Shown: in pieces, positions 8,099 through 15,716 of the stretch
How positions within the stretch are numbered: the stretch's first letter is position 1
How the letters are laid out: the number at the start of each line of letters is the position of its first letter
DNA from: an uncultured Desulfobacterales bacterium
GTDB lineage: Bacteria; Desulfobacterota; Desulfobacteria; Desulfobacterales; JAHEIW01
NCBI GenBank assembly: GCA_947259495.1
Contig: CAMYLV010000016.1
Span: forward strand, 1 to 44,504
Direction of reading: 5' to 3'
DNA length: 44,504 bases
Translations under genes and position numbers: made by a program
Notes under the pieces: generated by a model
What the model saw: the letters and a program-made list of their open reading frames with translations, nothing else
What the model was told of the DNA's origin: nothing
Database searches by the model: none

Positions 8099-8536
8099 AT
8101 GATGAGTCAAAAAAAAGATGTCGATGATCGATTCAAACAATTCGGTACGGTCAGCTTCACTTCGATTACCAAAACAAACGATTTTATCGATTACCTGAAA
8201 GACAACAAGGTCATGGGAACCCGATGCAAAGATTGCGGATTGTCTTTCTTCCCGCCACGGGCCGATTGCCATAAGTGTCTGGCCAGTAACATGGAGTGGT
8301 TTGAAGTCAGCGGCAAAGGCAAACTGGTAAGCTACAGCAAACTGCAATATGCACCCATTGGATTCGAAAAAGATGTTCCCTACTGCATCGCCCTTCTGGA
8401 TTACGGTGACTATAAAGTGTTTGGCAGAATTGCCAAAGACCTGACAGACGAAGATATCCAGGTGGGCATGGAGATGCAAACTGTCGTCAATGAACTGCCC
8501 AGTGGGCAGCTGAACTACGTATTCGTTAAAGCATAA
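8099..8536 (+). CDS. OB-fold/zinc-ribbon (DUF35) thiolase partner
   Basis: A 145-residue protein of the ChsH2/DUF35 type. A rubredoxin-like zinc ribbon is formed by four cysteines in GTRCKDCGLSF and RADCHKCLAS (residues ~41-60), followed by an OB-fold starting GKGKLVSYSKLQYAP. Such proteins bind tightly to SCP2-like thiolases or MaoC hydratases and shape the acyl-CoA tunnel; BbsA in toluene degraders is the closest functional analogue. Two adjacent ATG codons (8099 and 8102) are possible starts, and GGAG precedes them. It is separated from the thiolase gene by only a repeat element, so the two are almost certainly one functional unit. Confidence 0.88.
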   Translation: MMSQKKDVDDRFKQFGTVSFTSITKTNDFIDYLKDNKVMGTRCKDCGLSFFPPRADCHKCLASNMEWFEVSGKGKLVSYSKLQYAPIGFEKDVPYCIALLDYGDYKVFGRIAKDLTDEDIQVGMEMQTVVNELPSGQLNYVFVKA

Positions 8537-8651
8537 GTGGTGTTTCGTATTTTGTGTTTTGTGTTTAGTATGGGATTCAGAGAAGCGGTAATTTATTCGG
8601 CTGAATTTCAAACACCAATTACTTCATTTAAAAGGCTAAGACCATTAATGC

Positions 8652-8744
8652 TTTAAACCACGAAGATCACAAAGAACACTGGGAAAATCATTTAAAGAGA
8701 ACTAATAGGAGGTTTTGTGAACTTTGTGCCCTTTGTGGTTAAAA
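8652..8744. repeat. Inverted-repeat element upstream of dch
   Basis: TTTAAACCACGAAGATCACA on the left pairs imperfectly with ACTTTGTGCCCTTTGTGGTT on the right, giving arms of ~25 bases. This is the same AACCACGAAG-type family as 4323-4462 and 7975-8062. No gene is present between 8537 and 8771. Confidence 0.55.
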
Positions 8745-8771
8745 AATTAGCAGTGTAAAGGAACCAAAACC

Positions 8772-9542
8772 ATGAGCAAATATCAGCATCTGGAAGTGGA
8801 TAATACGGACGGGGTCGCGCGGATTACTTTCGATCGGCCCAAACACAATGTTTTAGACATTGAAATGATGAATGAACTAATCGCCGAACTGGGAGGCCTC
8901 GCGGCTGACGATGAACTTAAATGCCTGGTGATCAATGGCGCAGGAGCCAGTTTTTGCGCCGGTGTTGAAGTCGCCGATCACAAGCCGGAAAATGTCAACC
9001 GGATGATTCAGACCTTCAACCGCGTGTTAGAACTGATTGACCGGCTCGAGATCCCCGTCGTCGCTTCGGTGCAAGGTGCCTGTCTGGGCGGCGGCATGGA
9101 GGTTGCCATTGCCTGCGACATCATTGTGGCAGCCCAAAGTGCGCTGTTCGGCCAGCCTGAAATCAAGCTCGCATTTTTACCGCCTTACGCGGCCATACGG
9201 TTGCCTCACCTGGTGGGTCCCGCGAAGGCAATTGAAATCTGCACCACCGGCAAACGCTACAGCGCTGAAGAAGCCCGGCAGATGGGAATGGTTTGTTATG
9301 CTGTCACCGATGATCAGCTGGCCGATACCACCGATAGGCTCGTTAAGGAAATTCAATACAACAGCCCGCTCATTATACGATTGAATAAACAGGCGGTCAA
9401 AAAGCACCTGGGTTTACCGTTCCCGCAGGCCATCGAAAGCGTCAGCGATCTTTTTCTGAACACATTGATGAAAACCGAAGACGTGCTGGAAGGTATCAAA
9501 AGCTTCGAAGAAAAACGCAAACCGGTTTGGAAGAACAGGTAA
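8772..9542 (+). CDS. dch/bamR: Cyclohexa-1,5-diene-1-carbonyl-CoA hydratase
   Basis: A 256-residue crotonase-family hydratase that adds water to the dienoyl-CoA product of benzoyl-CoA reductase to give 6-hydroxycyclohex-1-ene-1-carbonyl-CoA, the substrate of Had. Features: the CoA-binding/oxyanion region GASFCAGVEVADH, the segment GACLGGGMEVAIACDIIVA, SALFGQPEIKLAFLPPYAA, and a C-terminus (EDVLEGIKSFEEKRKPVWKN) close to Thauera Dch, where the end reads VEGLKAFLEKRSANWENR from memory. Ordinary enoyl-CoA hydratases lack the LGGGMEVA...FLPP combination. With had and oah in the same locus all three enzymes from diene to ring opening are present. The gene begins shortly after a repeat element; no strong ribosome site was seen. 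Confidence 0.9.
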   Translation: MSKYQHLEVDNTDGVARITFDRPKHNVLDIEMMNELIAELGGLAADDELKCLVINGAGASFCAGVEVADHKPENVNRMIQTFNRVLELIDRLEIPVVASVQGACLGGGMEVAIACDIIVAAQSALFGQPEIKLAFLPPYAAIRLPHLVGPAKAIEICTTGKRYSAEEARQMGMVCYAVTDDQLADTTDRLVKEIQYNSPLIIRLNKQAVKKHLGLPFPQAIESVSDLFLNTLMKTEDVLEGIKSFEEKRKPVWKNR

Positions 9543-9688
9543 GATTGAAAACTGTAGATTGAAGATTGCATATTTAAGGATGGAATTCAAATTTACTAAA
9601 ATATCATATTTGCAACTGAATATTAGGTCTCACCCCTTTAAATTATTCAATATTCATTGTTCAATATACAATTCACGCGGGGGATTAT

Positions 9689-11728
9689 ATGTCACAGATA
9701 AAAAAAATTGCAGTTATCGGTGCGGGTAATATGGGCAGCGGTATCGCCCAAAAAATTGCCCAGGAAGGCATCAACGTCGTTATAGTGGATATGAAGGAAG
9801 AATTTGTCGAACGCGGCATTAATACCATCCGGCAAACACTGAAAGAAGCCGTTGAGCGCAAGATTCTTGGCCCGGAACAGGTTCACGATATCCTCTCACG
9901 CATCATCGGCACCTGCGATTTTGAAATAGTGGCCGACGCCGACCTGGTCATTGAAGCCGTATTTGAAGACAAGCAGGTTAAATTTGATCTTTTTGATAAA
10001 CTGGATCGGATCTGCTCGGAGAAGACCATTCTGGCAACCAACACTTCCAGTTTTTACGTTCACGAATTTGCTGAAAAAACCGCCCGCCCGGATCGCTTTG
10101 TGGGACTGCATTACTTCTATCACCCGGCTAAAAATCGTCTGCTGGAAGTCATTCCACACGAAAAAACCAGCGCCGAAACCCTGGAAAAATCACTTCTGGC
10201 AGCCAAGCTTCACGGTAAAACTGCCATCGTGGTCAAAGATGCGCCCGGCTTTGCCGTCAACCGCTTCTTTGTGCCGTTTTTAAACGAAGCCGCCCGTATG
10301 CTGGAAGAAGGCGTGGCCGATATTCCCACCATTGAAGAGGCCGCCAAACAGGCGTTTAAAATCGGCATGGGGCCTTTTGAGCTCATGAATGTTACCGGTA
10401 TCCCCATCGCTGTGCACGCCTCGACCACCCTGGGAAACGAACTGGGGTCATTTTATGCCACGGCCGAGATCATTAAAACCCAGAAAAATAAAAATGAAAA
10501 CTGGGATCTAAGCGGCGATGTGGACGAAGACAAACTCCAGGCTGTTAAGGATCGTTTTTACGGCGTGTGCCTCGGGGTGGCGGCGGCGCTGGTAGATGAA
10601 GGTGTTGCTTCCATCGAGGACACCGATCGGGGGGCAAAAATCGGTCTGCGCTGGCTGATGGGACCCTTTGAAATCATGAATAAGATCGGCATCGGAAAGA
10701 CCTACAAAGCCGTGGCGGCCATTACCCAAAAATACCCTGATTTTAAGATGCCGCAGGTTCTCGCTCAGCAATATGAGATCGGCAAACCGTTTGCGTTTAA
10801 TTTTGTGGATCTGGAAGTCAAAGATGCCGTCGCTTATATCACCATCAACCGCCCCGAAGTGATGAATGCCTTAAACGAAACGGTGGTGGCGCAACTGAGA
10901 CAGCAGTTTGAAGAAGCCGAAGCGAATTCTGATGTCAGGACCATTGTATTTCAGGGCGCCGGCAAGGCCTTTGTGGCCGGGGCGGATATTAGGTATTTTG
11001 TGGACAAGATTAAAGCGGATCAAATAGCTCAGATCGCTGATTTCACCCGCAAGGGTCACGAGCTGCTCATTGATATCGAAAATTCAGACAAACTGACAAT
11101 TGCCCTGCTCGACGGTCTGAGTTTAGGCGGCGGCAGTGAGCTCGCCCTGGCCTGTCAGGCCATTATCGCCACGCCTGCCGGGTCCATGGGGTTTCCGGAA
11201 ACCGGAATCGGCATCTTTCCAGGTCTGGGGGGTATGCTGCGCATGGCCCGTTTTACCGGACCGGAGCTTGCCAAATATTACGTCTTTACCGGCAGCCCCA
11301 TCCGTGCTGACGATGCCCATAAGCTTGGCATCGTTACGCGTCTGGTAGCGCCGGCTGAGGTGGCTTCCGCCATAACCGAATTGGGGTCGAAAGACAAATC
11401 AGACAAATACCGACAGCGTGAAATCCCTGAGCAATTTAAACCGCTGGCCCAATTGTGCAGCAGCGAAAATGCAGCCCGACTCTTGAACGGACAACGGCCC
11501 GAGGGCTTGCCGGGTGAAATGGCAGCCAAAACAGCCAAGATAATCGGCTACAAAGCACCGCTGGCGCTCAAAATCGCTAATGAAATTATCGATGAACAGG
11601 TCGGAAAATCAATTGACGCAGCGGTGGAAATAGAGCTGGCGCGCCTGAACGATATTTTCAGCACGGCCGATGCCCTGGAAGGGCTTTCAACTGTTGGTCG
11701 CAAGAAGCCTGAATATAAAGGAGCGTGA
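9689..11728 (+). CDS. Fused 3-hydroxyacyl-CoA dehydrogenase / enoyl-CoA hydratase
   Basis: A 679-residue bifunctional beta-oxidation protein with the dehydrogenase first and the hydratase last, the reverse of FadB. The N-terminal Rossmann motif IGAGNMGSGIAQ (~8-19) is followed by the NTSSF and GLHYFYHPA segments and two 3HCDH C-terminal repeats (GFAVNRFF...FKIGMGPFELMN and GVCLGVAAALVDEG...GLRWLMGPFEIMN). From ~residue 370 a crotonase domain begins (VAYITINRPEVMNALN), with FVAGADI, LGGGSELALAC and PETGIGIFPGLGG carrying the two expected glutamates. It should hydrate and oxidise a 2-enoyl-CoA to a 3-oxoacyl-CoA, here plausibly 2,3-dehydropimelyl-CoA to 3-oxopimelyl-CoA or crotonyl-CoA to acetoacetyl-CoA. 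It overlaps functionally with the SDR gene upstream. Confidence 0.93.
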   Translation: MSQIKKIAVIGAGNMGSGIAQKIAQEGINVVIVDMKEEFVERGINTIRQTLKEAVERKILGPEQVHDILSRIIGTCDFEIVADADLVIEAVFEDKQVKFDLFDKLDRICSEKTILATNTSSFYVHEFAEKTARPDRFVGLHYFYHPAKNRLLEVIPHEKTSAETLEKSLLAAKLHGKTAIVVKDAPGFAVNRFFVPFLNEAARMLEEGVADIPTIEEAAKQAFKIGMGPFELMNVTGIPIAVHASTTLGNELGSFYATAEIIKTQKNKNENWDLSGDVDEDKLQAVKDRFYGVCLGVAAALVDEGVASIEDTDRGAKIGLRWLMGPFEIMNKIGIGKTYKAVAAITQKYPDFKMPQVLAQQYEIGKPFAFNFVDLEVKDAVAYITINRPEVMNALNETVVAQLRQQFEEAEANSDVRTIVFQGAGKAFVAGADIRYFVDKIKADQIAQIADFTRKGHELLIDIENSDKLTIALLDGLSLGGGSELALACQAIIATPAGSMGFPETGIGIFPGLGGMLRMARFTGPELAKYYVFTGSPIRADDAHKLGIVTRLVAPAEVASAITELGSKDKSDKYRQREIPEQFKPLAQLCSSENAARLLNGQRPEGLPGEMAAKTAKIIGYKAPLALKIANEIIDEQVGKSIDAAVEIELARLNDIFSTADALEGLSTVGRKKPEYKGA

Positions 11729-11732
11729 TGGG

Positions 11733-11948
11733 GTGACGCGGGAAGAAGAACTGGCCCGTCAGGGGTGGGAGAGACAGGCCACCTACGATGAACCCCGCCT
11801 GTCGGAAATGGCCGACACGTACCGGGAAATCGGTCTGGAGGTTCATCTGGAAGCCTTTCATCCCGATGAAGAGCCCGGTTGCACCGGTTGCATGACCAAA
11901 ATGCCGGAAAAGTATAAAACCATCTATACCCGCAGTAAGCCCGGTTAG
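11733..11948 (+). CDS. Small conserved-looking CxxC protein, function unknown
   Basis: A 71-residue acidic protein beginning at a GTG (11733), nine bases after AAGGAG and four bases after the preceding stop. I do not recognise a family. A long charged helix-like N-terminal half (TREEELARQGWERQ, then EMADTYREIGLEVHLEAF) is followed by a single CTGC motif and KMPEKYKTIYTR. A lone CxxC could bind metal with a partner or act in redox. A longer in-frame start at 11670 would lie inside the upstream gene and is rejected. Tight spacing and its place as last gene before a strong terminator show it belongs to the ring-cleavage operon. Confidence 0.7.
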   Translation: MTREEELARQGWERQATYDEPRLSEMADTYREIGLEVHLEAFHPDEEPGCTGCMTKMPEKYKTIYTRSKPG

Positions 11949-11964
11949 TTAACCGGGCTTTTTT
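11937..11964 (+). terminator. Rho-independent terminator of the ring-cleavage operon
   Basis: AAGCCCGGTT (11937-11946), loop AGTT, AACCGGGCTT (11951-11960), then TTTT. It is a perfect 10-bp G+C-rich stem with a T run. The stop codon of the CxxC protein gene lies within the left arm and loop. Confidence 0.92.
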
Positions 11965-12143
11965 CTGGCTTCTGAGAAATTTTCACTGGCTCAGTAGGTT
12001 TGAGGTGGTTTGCATTCTCGAGGACGAGAGCGAGGACGAAATTTTTTTGTTCCCCAGCCCTCTAACCGCTGACACCCGAACATTGAAACCAGAAACCTAT
12101 TTGAGGCCAGATGCCTGTGACCGGTTCCCAAAACCGAAAATGT

Positions 12144-12485
12144 TTACCAATTCGGTGACGCTACAACAAGAATTACCAGGTCCTCATTTTCATTATTCAA
12201 CAGGCTGTGAGATGATCCGGTCGGGATCCAGGTGGCATCCCCCGGCCCGACCTGGTGTTTTTCGCCATCCACACCCATTTCACCGGAGCCCCGCAACACA
12301 AAATAGATTTCCTCCATGGGATCCACATGGGCTTCGATTTTCTTGCCCGGTTCCAACGTTGCAATCGCCAAAAAGCCGATTTCCTTTAAAATGCGGCGGT
12401 CCAGAATCATCTGCGCAATGGCACCCCCATGGGCCAGATATGTGGTCTCCATAACCGCTTTGTCGTTTAGATTTCGGACAATCAT
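12144..12485 (-). CDS. Single-domain cupin protein
   Basis: A 113-residue small cupin barrel. Motif 1 is degenerate, GKKIEAHVDPMEEIYFVLRG (~47-66, with H and two glutamates where metal ligands are expected); motif 2 is GPGDATWIPTGSSHSL. Such proteins bind metal and small ligands and may be isomerases, decarboxylases or sensors; nothing here singles one out. AAGGA precedes the ATG at 12485. It is transcribed toward the ring-cleavage operon terminator and away from iorA. Its position inside the aromatic locus hints at a ligand-binding or accessory role (inference). Confidence 0.8.
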   Translation of the reverse strand: MIVRNLNDKAVMETTYLAHGGAIAQMILDRRILKEIGFLAIATLEPGKKIEAHVDPMEEIYFVLRGSGEMGVDGEKHQVGPGDATWIPTGSSHSLLNNENEDLVILVVASPNW

Positions 12486-12651
12486 AAAATTTTCCTTTCT
12501 TAATGCTAAATAATCCTAACTGGTCGGTCATCCCGCAGGTGTGCGGGGCCTCTCAGCGGCAAAGGCAACAGCCAACAACCCCGCGTCCTCGGCGCCTCGA
12601 GCATAGCGGGGGTGAATGCACCAATCTGAATAAGGTTTTCAACATTTTAGC

Positions 12652-12685
12652 TTGACAGAATCTACAATGTAGCTTTAATGTAGCT
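12652..12685 (+). promoter_or_regulatory. iorA operon promoter with two overlapping operators
   Basis: TTGACA (12652-12657), 17 bases, TTAATG (12675-12680). ATCTACAATGTAGCT (12660-12674), one mismatch from the ideal palindrome, overlaps AGCTTTAATGTAGCT (12671-12685), so the half-site AATGTAGCT repeats every 11 bp, one helical turn. The leader to the iorA ATG is ~240 bases and holds the dispersed repeat at 12733. The rest of the 12486-12922 gap shows a G+C-rich stretch near 12540-12610 with no recognisable gene. Confidence 0.65.
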
Positions 12686-12732
12686 AATTACAAGATTCAA
12701 CAAGAAAATATAGTTGGCCCATTTATAGAGGT

Positions 12733-12827
12733 TGTCAAAAAAACGTTCCGTTGGTCAAACGTTTTTATCTACAACCACTTATACCCCAATTCCGTAATCT
12801 CGAATATTAATATGGAAAGCGGTACAA
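12733..12827. repeat. Dispersed ~95-bp intergenic repeat, copy 1
   Basis: Matches copy 2 at 23160-23250 closely. It starts with TGTCAAAAAAACGTTCC, then TCAAACGTTTTT, giving a stem AAAAACGTT/AACGTTTTT, then the best conserved block CAACCACTTATACCCCAATT and CGTAATC, ending at AAGCGGTA. It sits between a promoter and the iorA start. No open frame. Confidence 0.75.
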
Positions 12828-12922
12828 TTGACACGAATTTAAAAAATAGCTAAAAAAAAGCAGATAAATTAAATACGCCAATTAGGCCTTCAAATACAAA
12901 TAAATTGATAAAGGATGTTGCC

Positions 12923-14794
12923 ATGCACAAACTACTCACCAAAAATCCAGGTCAAAAAATGCTGCTGCTGGGCAATGAAGCCATTGCCAGGGGCGCAATC
13001 GAAGCGGGTGTTGCAGTTGCCAGTACCTACCCGGGCACACCCTCTTCCGAAATTTCTTTGAATTTTTTTCAGATGGCCCAGGAAAGCGATCTGTATTTTG
13101 AATACAGCACCAATGAAAAGGTAGCCATGGAAGTGGCGGCTGCAGCGGCCAATTCCGGCTTGCGCAGCATGTGTGTCATGAAGCATGTGGGCGTAAATGT
13201 CGCCGCAGACGCGCTGATGACACTGGCCTACGTGGGTGTCAAAGGCGGAATGGTCGTGCTTACTGCTGACGACCCCTATATGTTTTCCAGTCAAAATGAG
13301 CAGGACAACCGCTACTATGCCAAACTGTCGGGGCTACCGCTGGTGGAACCATCGAGCGTGGAAGAAGCCAAAGATCTGATTGCCTATGCTTTTGAGATCT
13401 CTGAAAAACTGCAGGAACCGGTCCTTTTTCGCACCACTACCCGCATCAACCACTCCTCCGCCATTGTCACCCTGGGCAAAATAAAGGTACCCCAGACCAA
13501 AGGCGATTTCGTTAAAGATCCTTTCAATCTGGTCACCGTGCCGGCTGTTTCCAGGAAATTGCATGTTAAACTCCTGGAAAACATAGAAAAGGCAAAAGAA
13601 TTCTCGGAAGCCTCGCAGTATAATTTCATCACCGGCAATGGGAAATGGGGTATCATTTGCAATGGGGTCAGCTACAATTACGCATCAGACGCCATTAAAG
13701 AATTAGATATCGCCGATAATATCAGGTTTCTGCGAATCGGATTTTCTTACCCCATGCCCGAAAAAATAATTAAGCCCTTTTTGAAGGCATGTGAAAAAGT
13801 GCTGATCATCGAAGAAGGCGAACCCTATATGGAAGAACAGGTCAAGGCCTTTGCCCAGGAAGAAGGCCTAATCCTGCCGATCCGCGGAAAAGCCAAGGAC
13901 CTGTTTAGCCGCCTTTACGAATACGACCCCGCACAGGTAAGAGAAAATATCGCCCGGTTTTTCGAAGTACCTTATACACCCGCCGTTAAACCGGATATTT
14001 CCGATGTCCCGGAATTGCCCCAGCGGCCGCCTACCCTGTGCGCCGGTTGTTCCCATCGCGCCACTTACTATGCCGTTAAAAAAGCGGCCGAAGGCCTCGG
14101 CACCATTTATCCCACTGACATCGGGTGTTATACCCTCGGTGTGCTGCCACCGCTTTCAACAGCGGATTTCCTCTTGTGTATGGGATCATCGGTCGGCACG
14201 GGTTGCGGTTTTTCAGCCTCTACCGATAAGAAAGTCATTTCCTTTATCGGCGATTCTACTTTTTTCCACTCCGGCATCCCCGGTCTGGTCAACGCCGTTT
14301 TTAACAATCATAATTTTACCCTGGTCATTCTGGACAACAGTACCACGGCGATGACCGGACATCAGCCCCATCCAGGCGTTGACATGCAAGATTTCAACCT
14401 GACAGGCTATGGCCGGGTATCGATTGAAAAAGTTGTCCGAGCCATCGGGGTACCCCACGTGGAGATCATCAAACCCTATCGGGTCAATAAGAGCATCGCG
14501 GCCCTCAAGGAGGCCATCGATTACGAGGGCGTATCGGTCATCATATCCAAAGAAGCCTGCACCCTGTATGCCCAGAGCCTGAAAAAAGCCAGAGGCAAGC
14601 CCTTTTACATTAACGAAAAATGCAAGGATCACCGCGAGTGCGTCAACGAACTGGCCTGCCCGGCGTTCTACATCGAAGGCGAAAGAGTCCACATCAACGC
14701 AGATCTGTGTTCAGGCTGCGCTGTTTGCGCCCAAATTTGCCCGGAAAAAGCAATCGTGCCGGTACGGTCGAAAGAAAAAATCAGATCTTCATAA
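12923..14794 (+). CDS. iorA: Indolepyruvate ferredoxin oxidoreductase, alpha subunit
   Basis: 623 residues: an N-terminal 2-oxoacid:ferredoxin oxidoreductase pyrimidine-binding domain (LLGNEAIARGAIEAGVAVASTYPGTP), a transketolase-like centre, a TPP-binding domain (GDSTFFHSGIPGLVNAVFNN, then DNSTTAMTGHQPHPG), and C-terminal ferredoxin-type clusters (CKDHREC...ACP and CSGCAVCAQICP). With IorB it oxidatively decarboxylates aryl-pyruvates to aryl-acetyl-CoA, reducing ferredoxin. The ATG at 12923 is seven bases after AAGGA; a TTG at 12905 overlaps that site and is less likely. Association with an aryl-CoA ligase and an ATP-driven reductase suggests either aromatic amino-acid breakdown or supply of low-potential electrons (inference). 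Confidence 0.93.
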   Translation: MHKLLTKNPGQKMLLLGNEAIARGAIEAGVAVASTYPGTPSSEISLNFFQMAQESDLYFEYSTNEKVAMEVAAAAANSGLRSMCVMKHVGVNVAADALMTLAYVGVKGGMVVLTADDPYMFSSQNEQDNRYYAKLSGLPLVEPSSVEEAKDLIAYAFEISEKLQEPVLFRTTTRINHSSAIVTLGKIKVPQTKGDFVKDPFNLVTVPAVSRKLHVKLLENIEKAKEFSEASQYNFITGNGKWGIICNGVSYNYASDAIKELDIADNIRFLRIGFSYPMPEKIIKPFLKACEKVLIIEEGEPYMEEQVKAFAQEEGLILPIRGKAKDLFSRLYEYDPAQVRENIARFFEVPYTPAVKPDISDVPELPQRPPTLCAGCSHRATYYAVKKAAEGLGTIYPTDIGCYTLGVLPPLSTADFLLCMGSSVGTGCGFSASTDKKVISFIGDSTFFHSGIPGLVNAVFNNHNFTLVILDNSTTAMTGHQPHPGVDMQDFNLTGYGRVSIEKVVRAIGVPHVEIIKPYRVNKSIAALKEAIDYEGVSVIISKEACTLYAQSLKKARGKPFYINEKCKDHRECVNELACPAFYIEGERVHINADLCSGCAVCAQICPEKAIVPVRSKEKIRSS

Positions 14795-14795
14795 T

Positions 14796-14902
14796 TATTG
14801 GAGTGATGGAGAAATAGAATATTGGAGTAATGCGTAAAAAATTGAACTGGTGTTCTTTTATTGGATCAGCAATCCAGTACTCCATTACTCCATGAGAGAC
14901 AT
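14796..14902. repeat. Degenerate TCCAATA/TATTGGA inverted repeat in the iorA-iorB gap
   Basis: ATTGGAGTGATGGAG and TATTGGAGTAATG on the left face CAGTACTCCATTACTCCAT on the right. The same word set (CCATCATTCCAATATTCCAG) occurs at 32888-32960. These ~8-base degenerate tandem words fold into a hairpin; the ~180-bp gap has no gene. Confidence 0.45.
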
Positions 14903-14972
14903 AATAAGCAAAAAATGATTCTGATAACCATCCATGTAAATAGGACCAAACTAAGCTTATAGGGATTTTTTT

Positions 14973-15569
14973 ATGGAAACAAAAAGACTGATCATCGTAG
15001 CTGTTGGCGGACAGGGAAACCTGCTGGCATCCAAAGTGCTCGGAGAAGCGGCGCTGCTGGCCGACATCCCCGTGCGCATGAGTGAAATCCACGGCATGGC
15101 TCAAAGGGGCGGTGTCGTTGAATCTGCAGTGGTTTTTGGCGATGCGGAAAGTACGATTATTTCAGATGGCGAAGCGGATGTGCTGTTGGGCTTTGAGCCC
15201 TCGGAAACGCTGCGCGCGCTAAACAAATGCAATGCCGAAACCGTGGTAATTACGAATACGGCCCCGCTGCCGCCGTTCACGGTGGCCATCGGCAAAGGCA
15301 CTTATCCGGATTTAAACGAGCTTCAGAAATTGATCCGCCAAAAAACCGCCCGAATGGTGGCTTTTGATGCCCAGGCCCTGGCAAAACAGGCCGGCAATTT
15401 CATGTCTTTGAATATGGTCTTGCTGGGCTCGTTGATTCAGACCGGAATTATGCCGGTGTCGGCCGAAAATGTTAAGAAGGCCATTCGGACATCCACTAAA
15501 AAGGCTTTTGTCGATATCAATATCAAGGCCTTTGAGCTCGGCTTTGAAGCCGCCGCCAAGGCGGCATGA
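14973..15569 (+). CDS. iorB: Indolepyruvate ferredoxin oxidoreductase, beta subunit
   Basis: A 198-residue gamma-type 2-oxoacid:ferredoxin oxidoreductase domain. It opens with the glycine-rich VAVGGQGNLLASKVLGEAA, then MSEIHGMAQRGGVVESAVVFG, which contacts TPP and the alpha subunit in this family, and GFEPSETLRALNKC. Length is normal for IorB. The 178-bp gap from iorA holds only a repeat, and both genes are on one strand, so they should form the heteromeric enzyme. Confidence 0.92.
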   Translation: METKRLIIVAVGGQGNLLASKVLGEAALLADIPVRMSEIHGMAQRGGVVESAVVFGDAESTIISDGEADVLLGFEPSETLRALNKCNAETVVITNTAPLPPFTVAIGKGTYPDLNELQKLIRQKTARMVAFDAQALAKQAGNFMSLNMVLLGSLIQTGIMPVSAENVKKAIRTSTKKAFVDINIKAFELGFEAAAKAA

Positions 15570-15716
15570 TTTAGCGGCGATAATGCTTCAGGCCCCATTT
15601 TGACAGTATAATAGGCAACGGGGTACAATCGGTTCTCAGTTGCCCGTCGGCCTTTCTAATAAAATTTCGGTTAGTGGTTATCACAGCAACGTCGTCACCT
15701 AAAAAGGAGGAAGATC

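Noticed and set aside
8537-8651. Small gene between the OB-fold gene and dch
   Set aside because: Only T/G-rich repeat-like sequence is present; no start codon with a ribosome site and sustained frame was found.
7975-8744. CRISPR-like array from repeated CACGAA words
   Set aside because: The words are irregularly spaced, degenerate and arranged as inverted arms, with no unique spacers of constant length.
12005-12454. 149-codon plus-strand frame opposite the cupin gene
   Set aside because: It is proline/arginine-rich and low-complexity, and antisense to a cupin with clear motifs and ribosome site.
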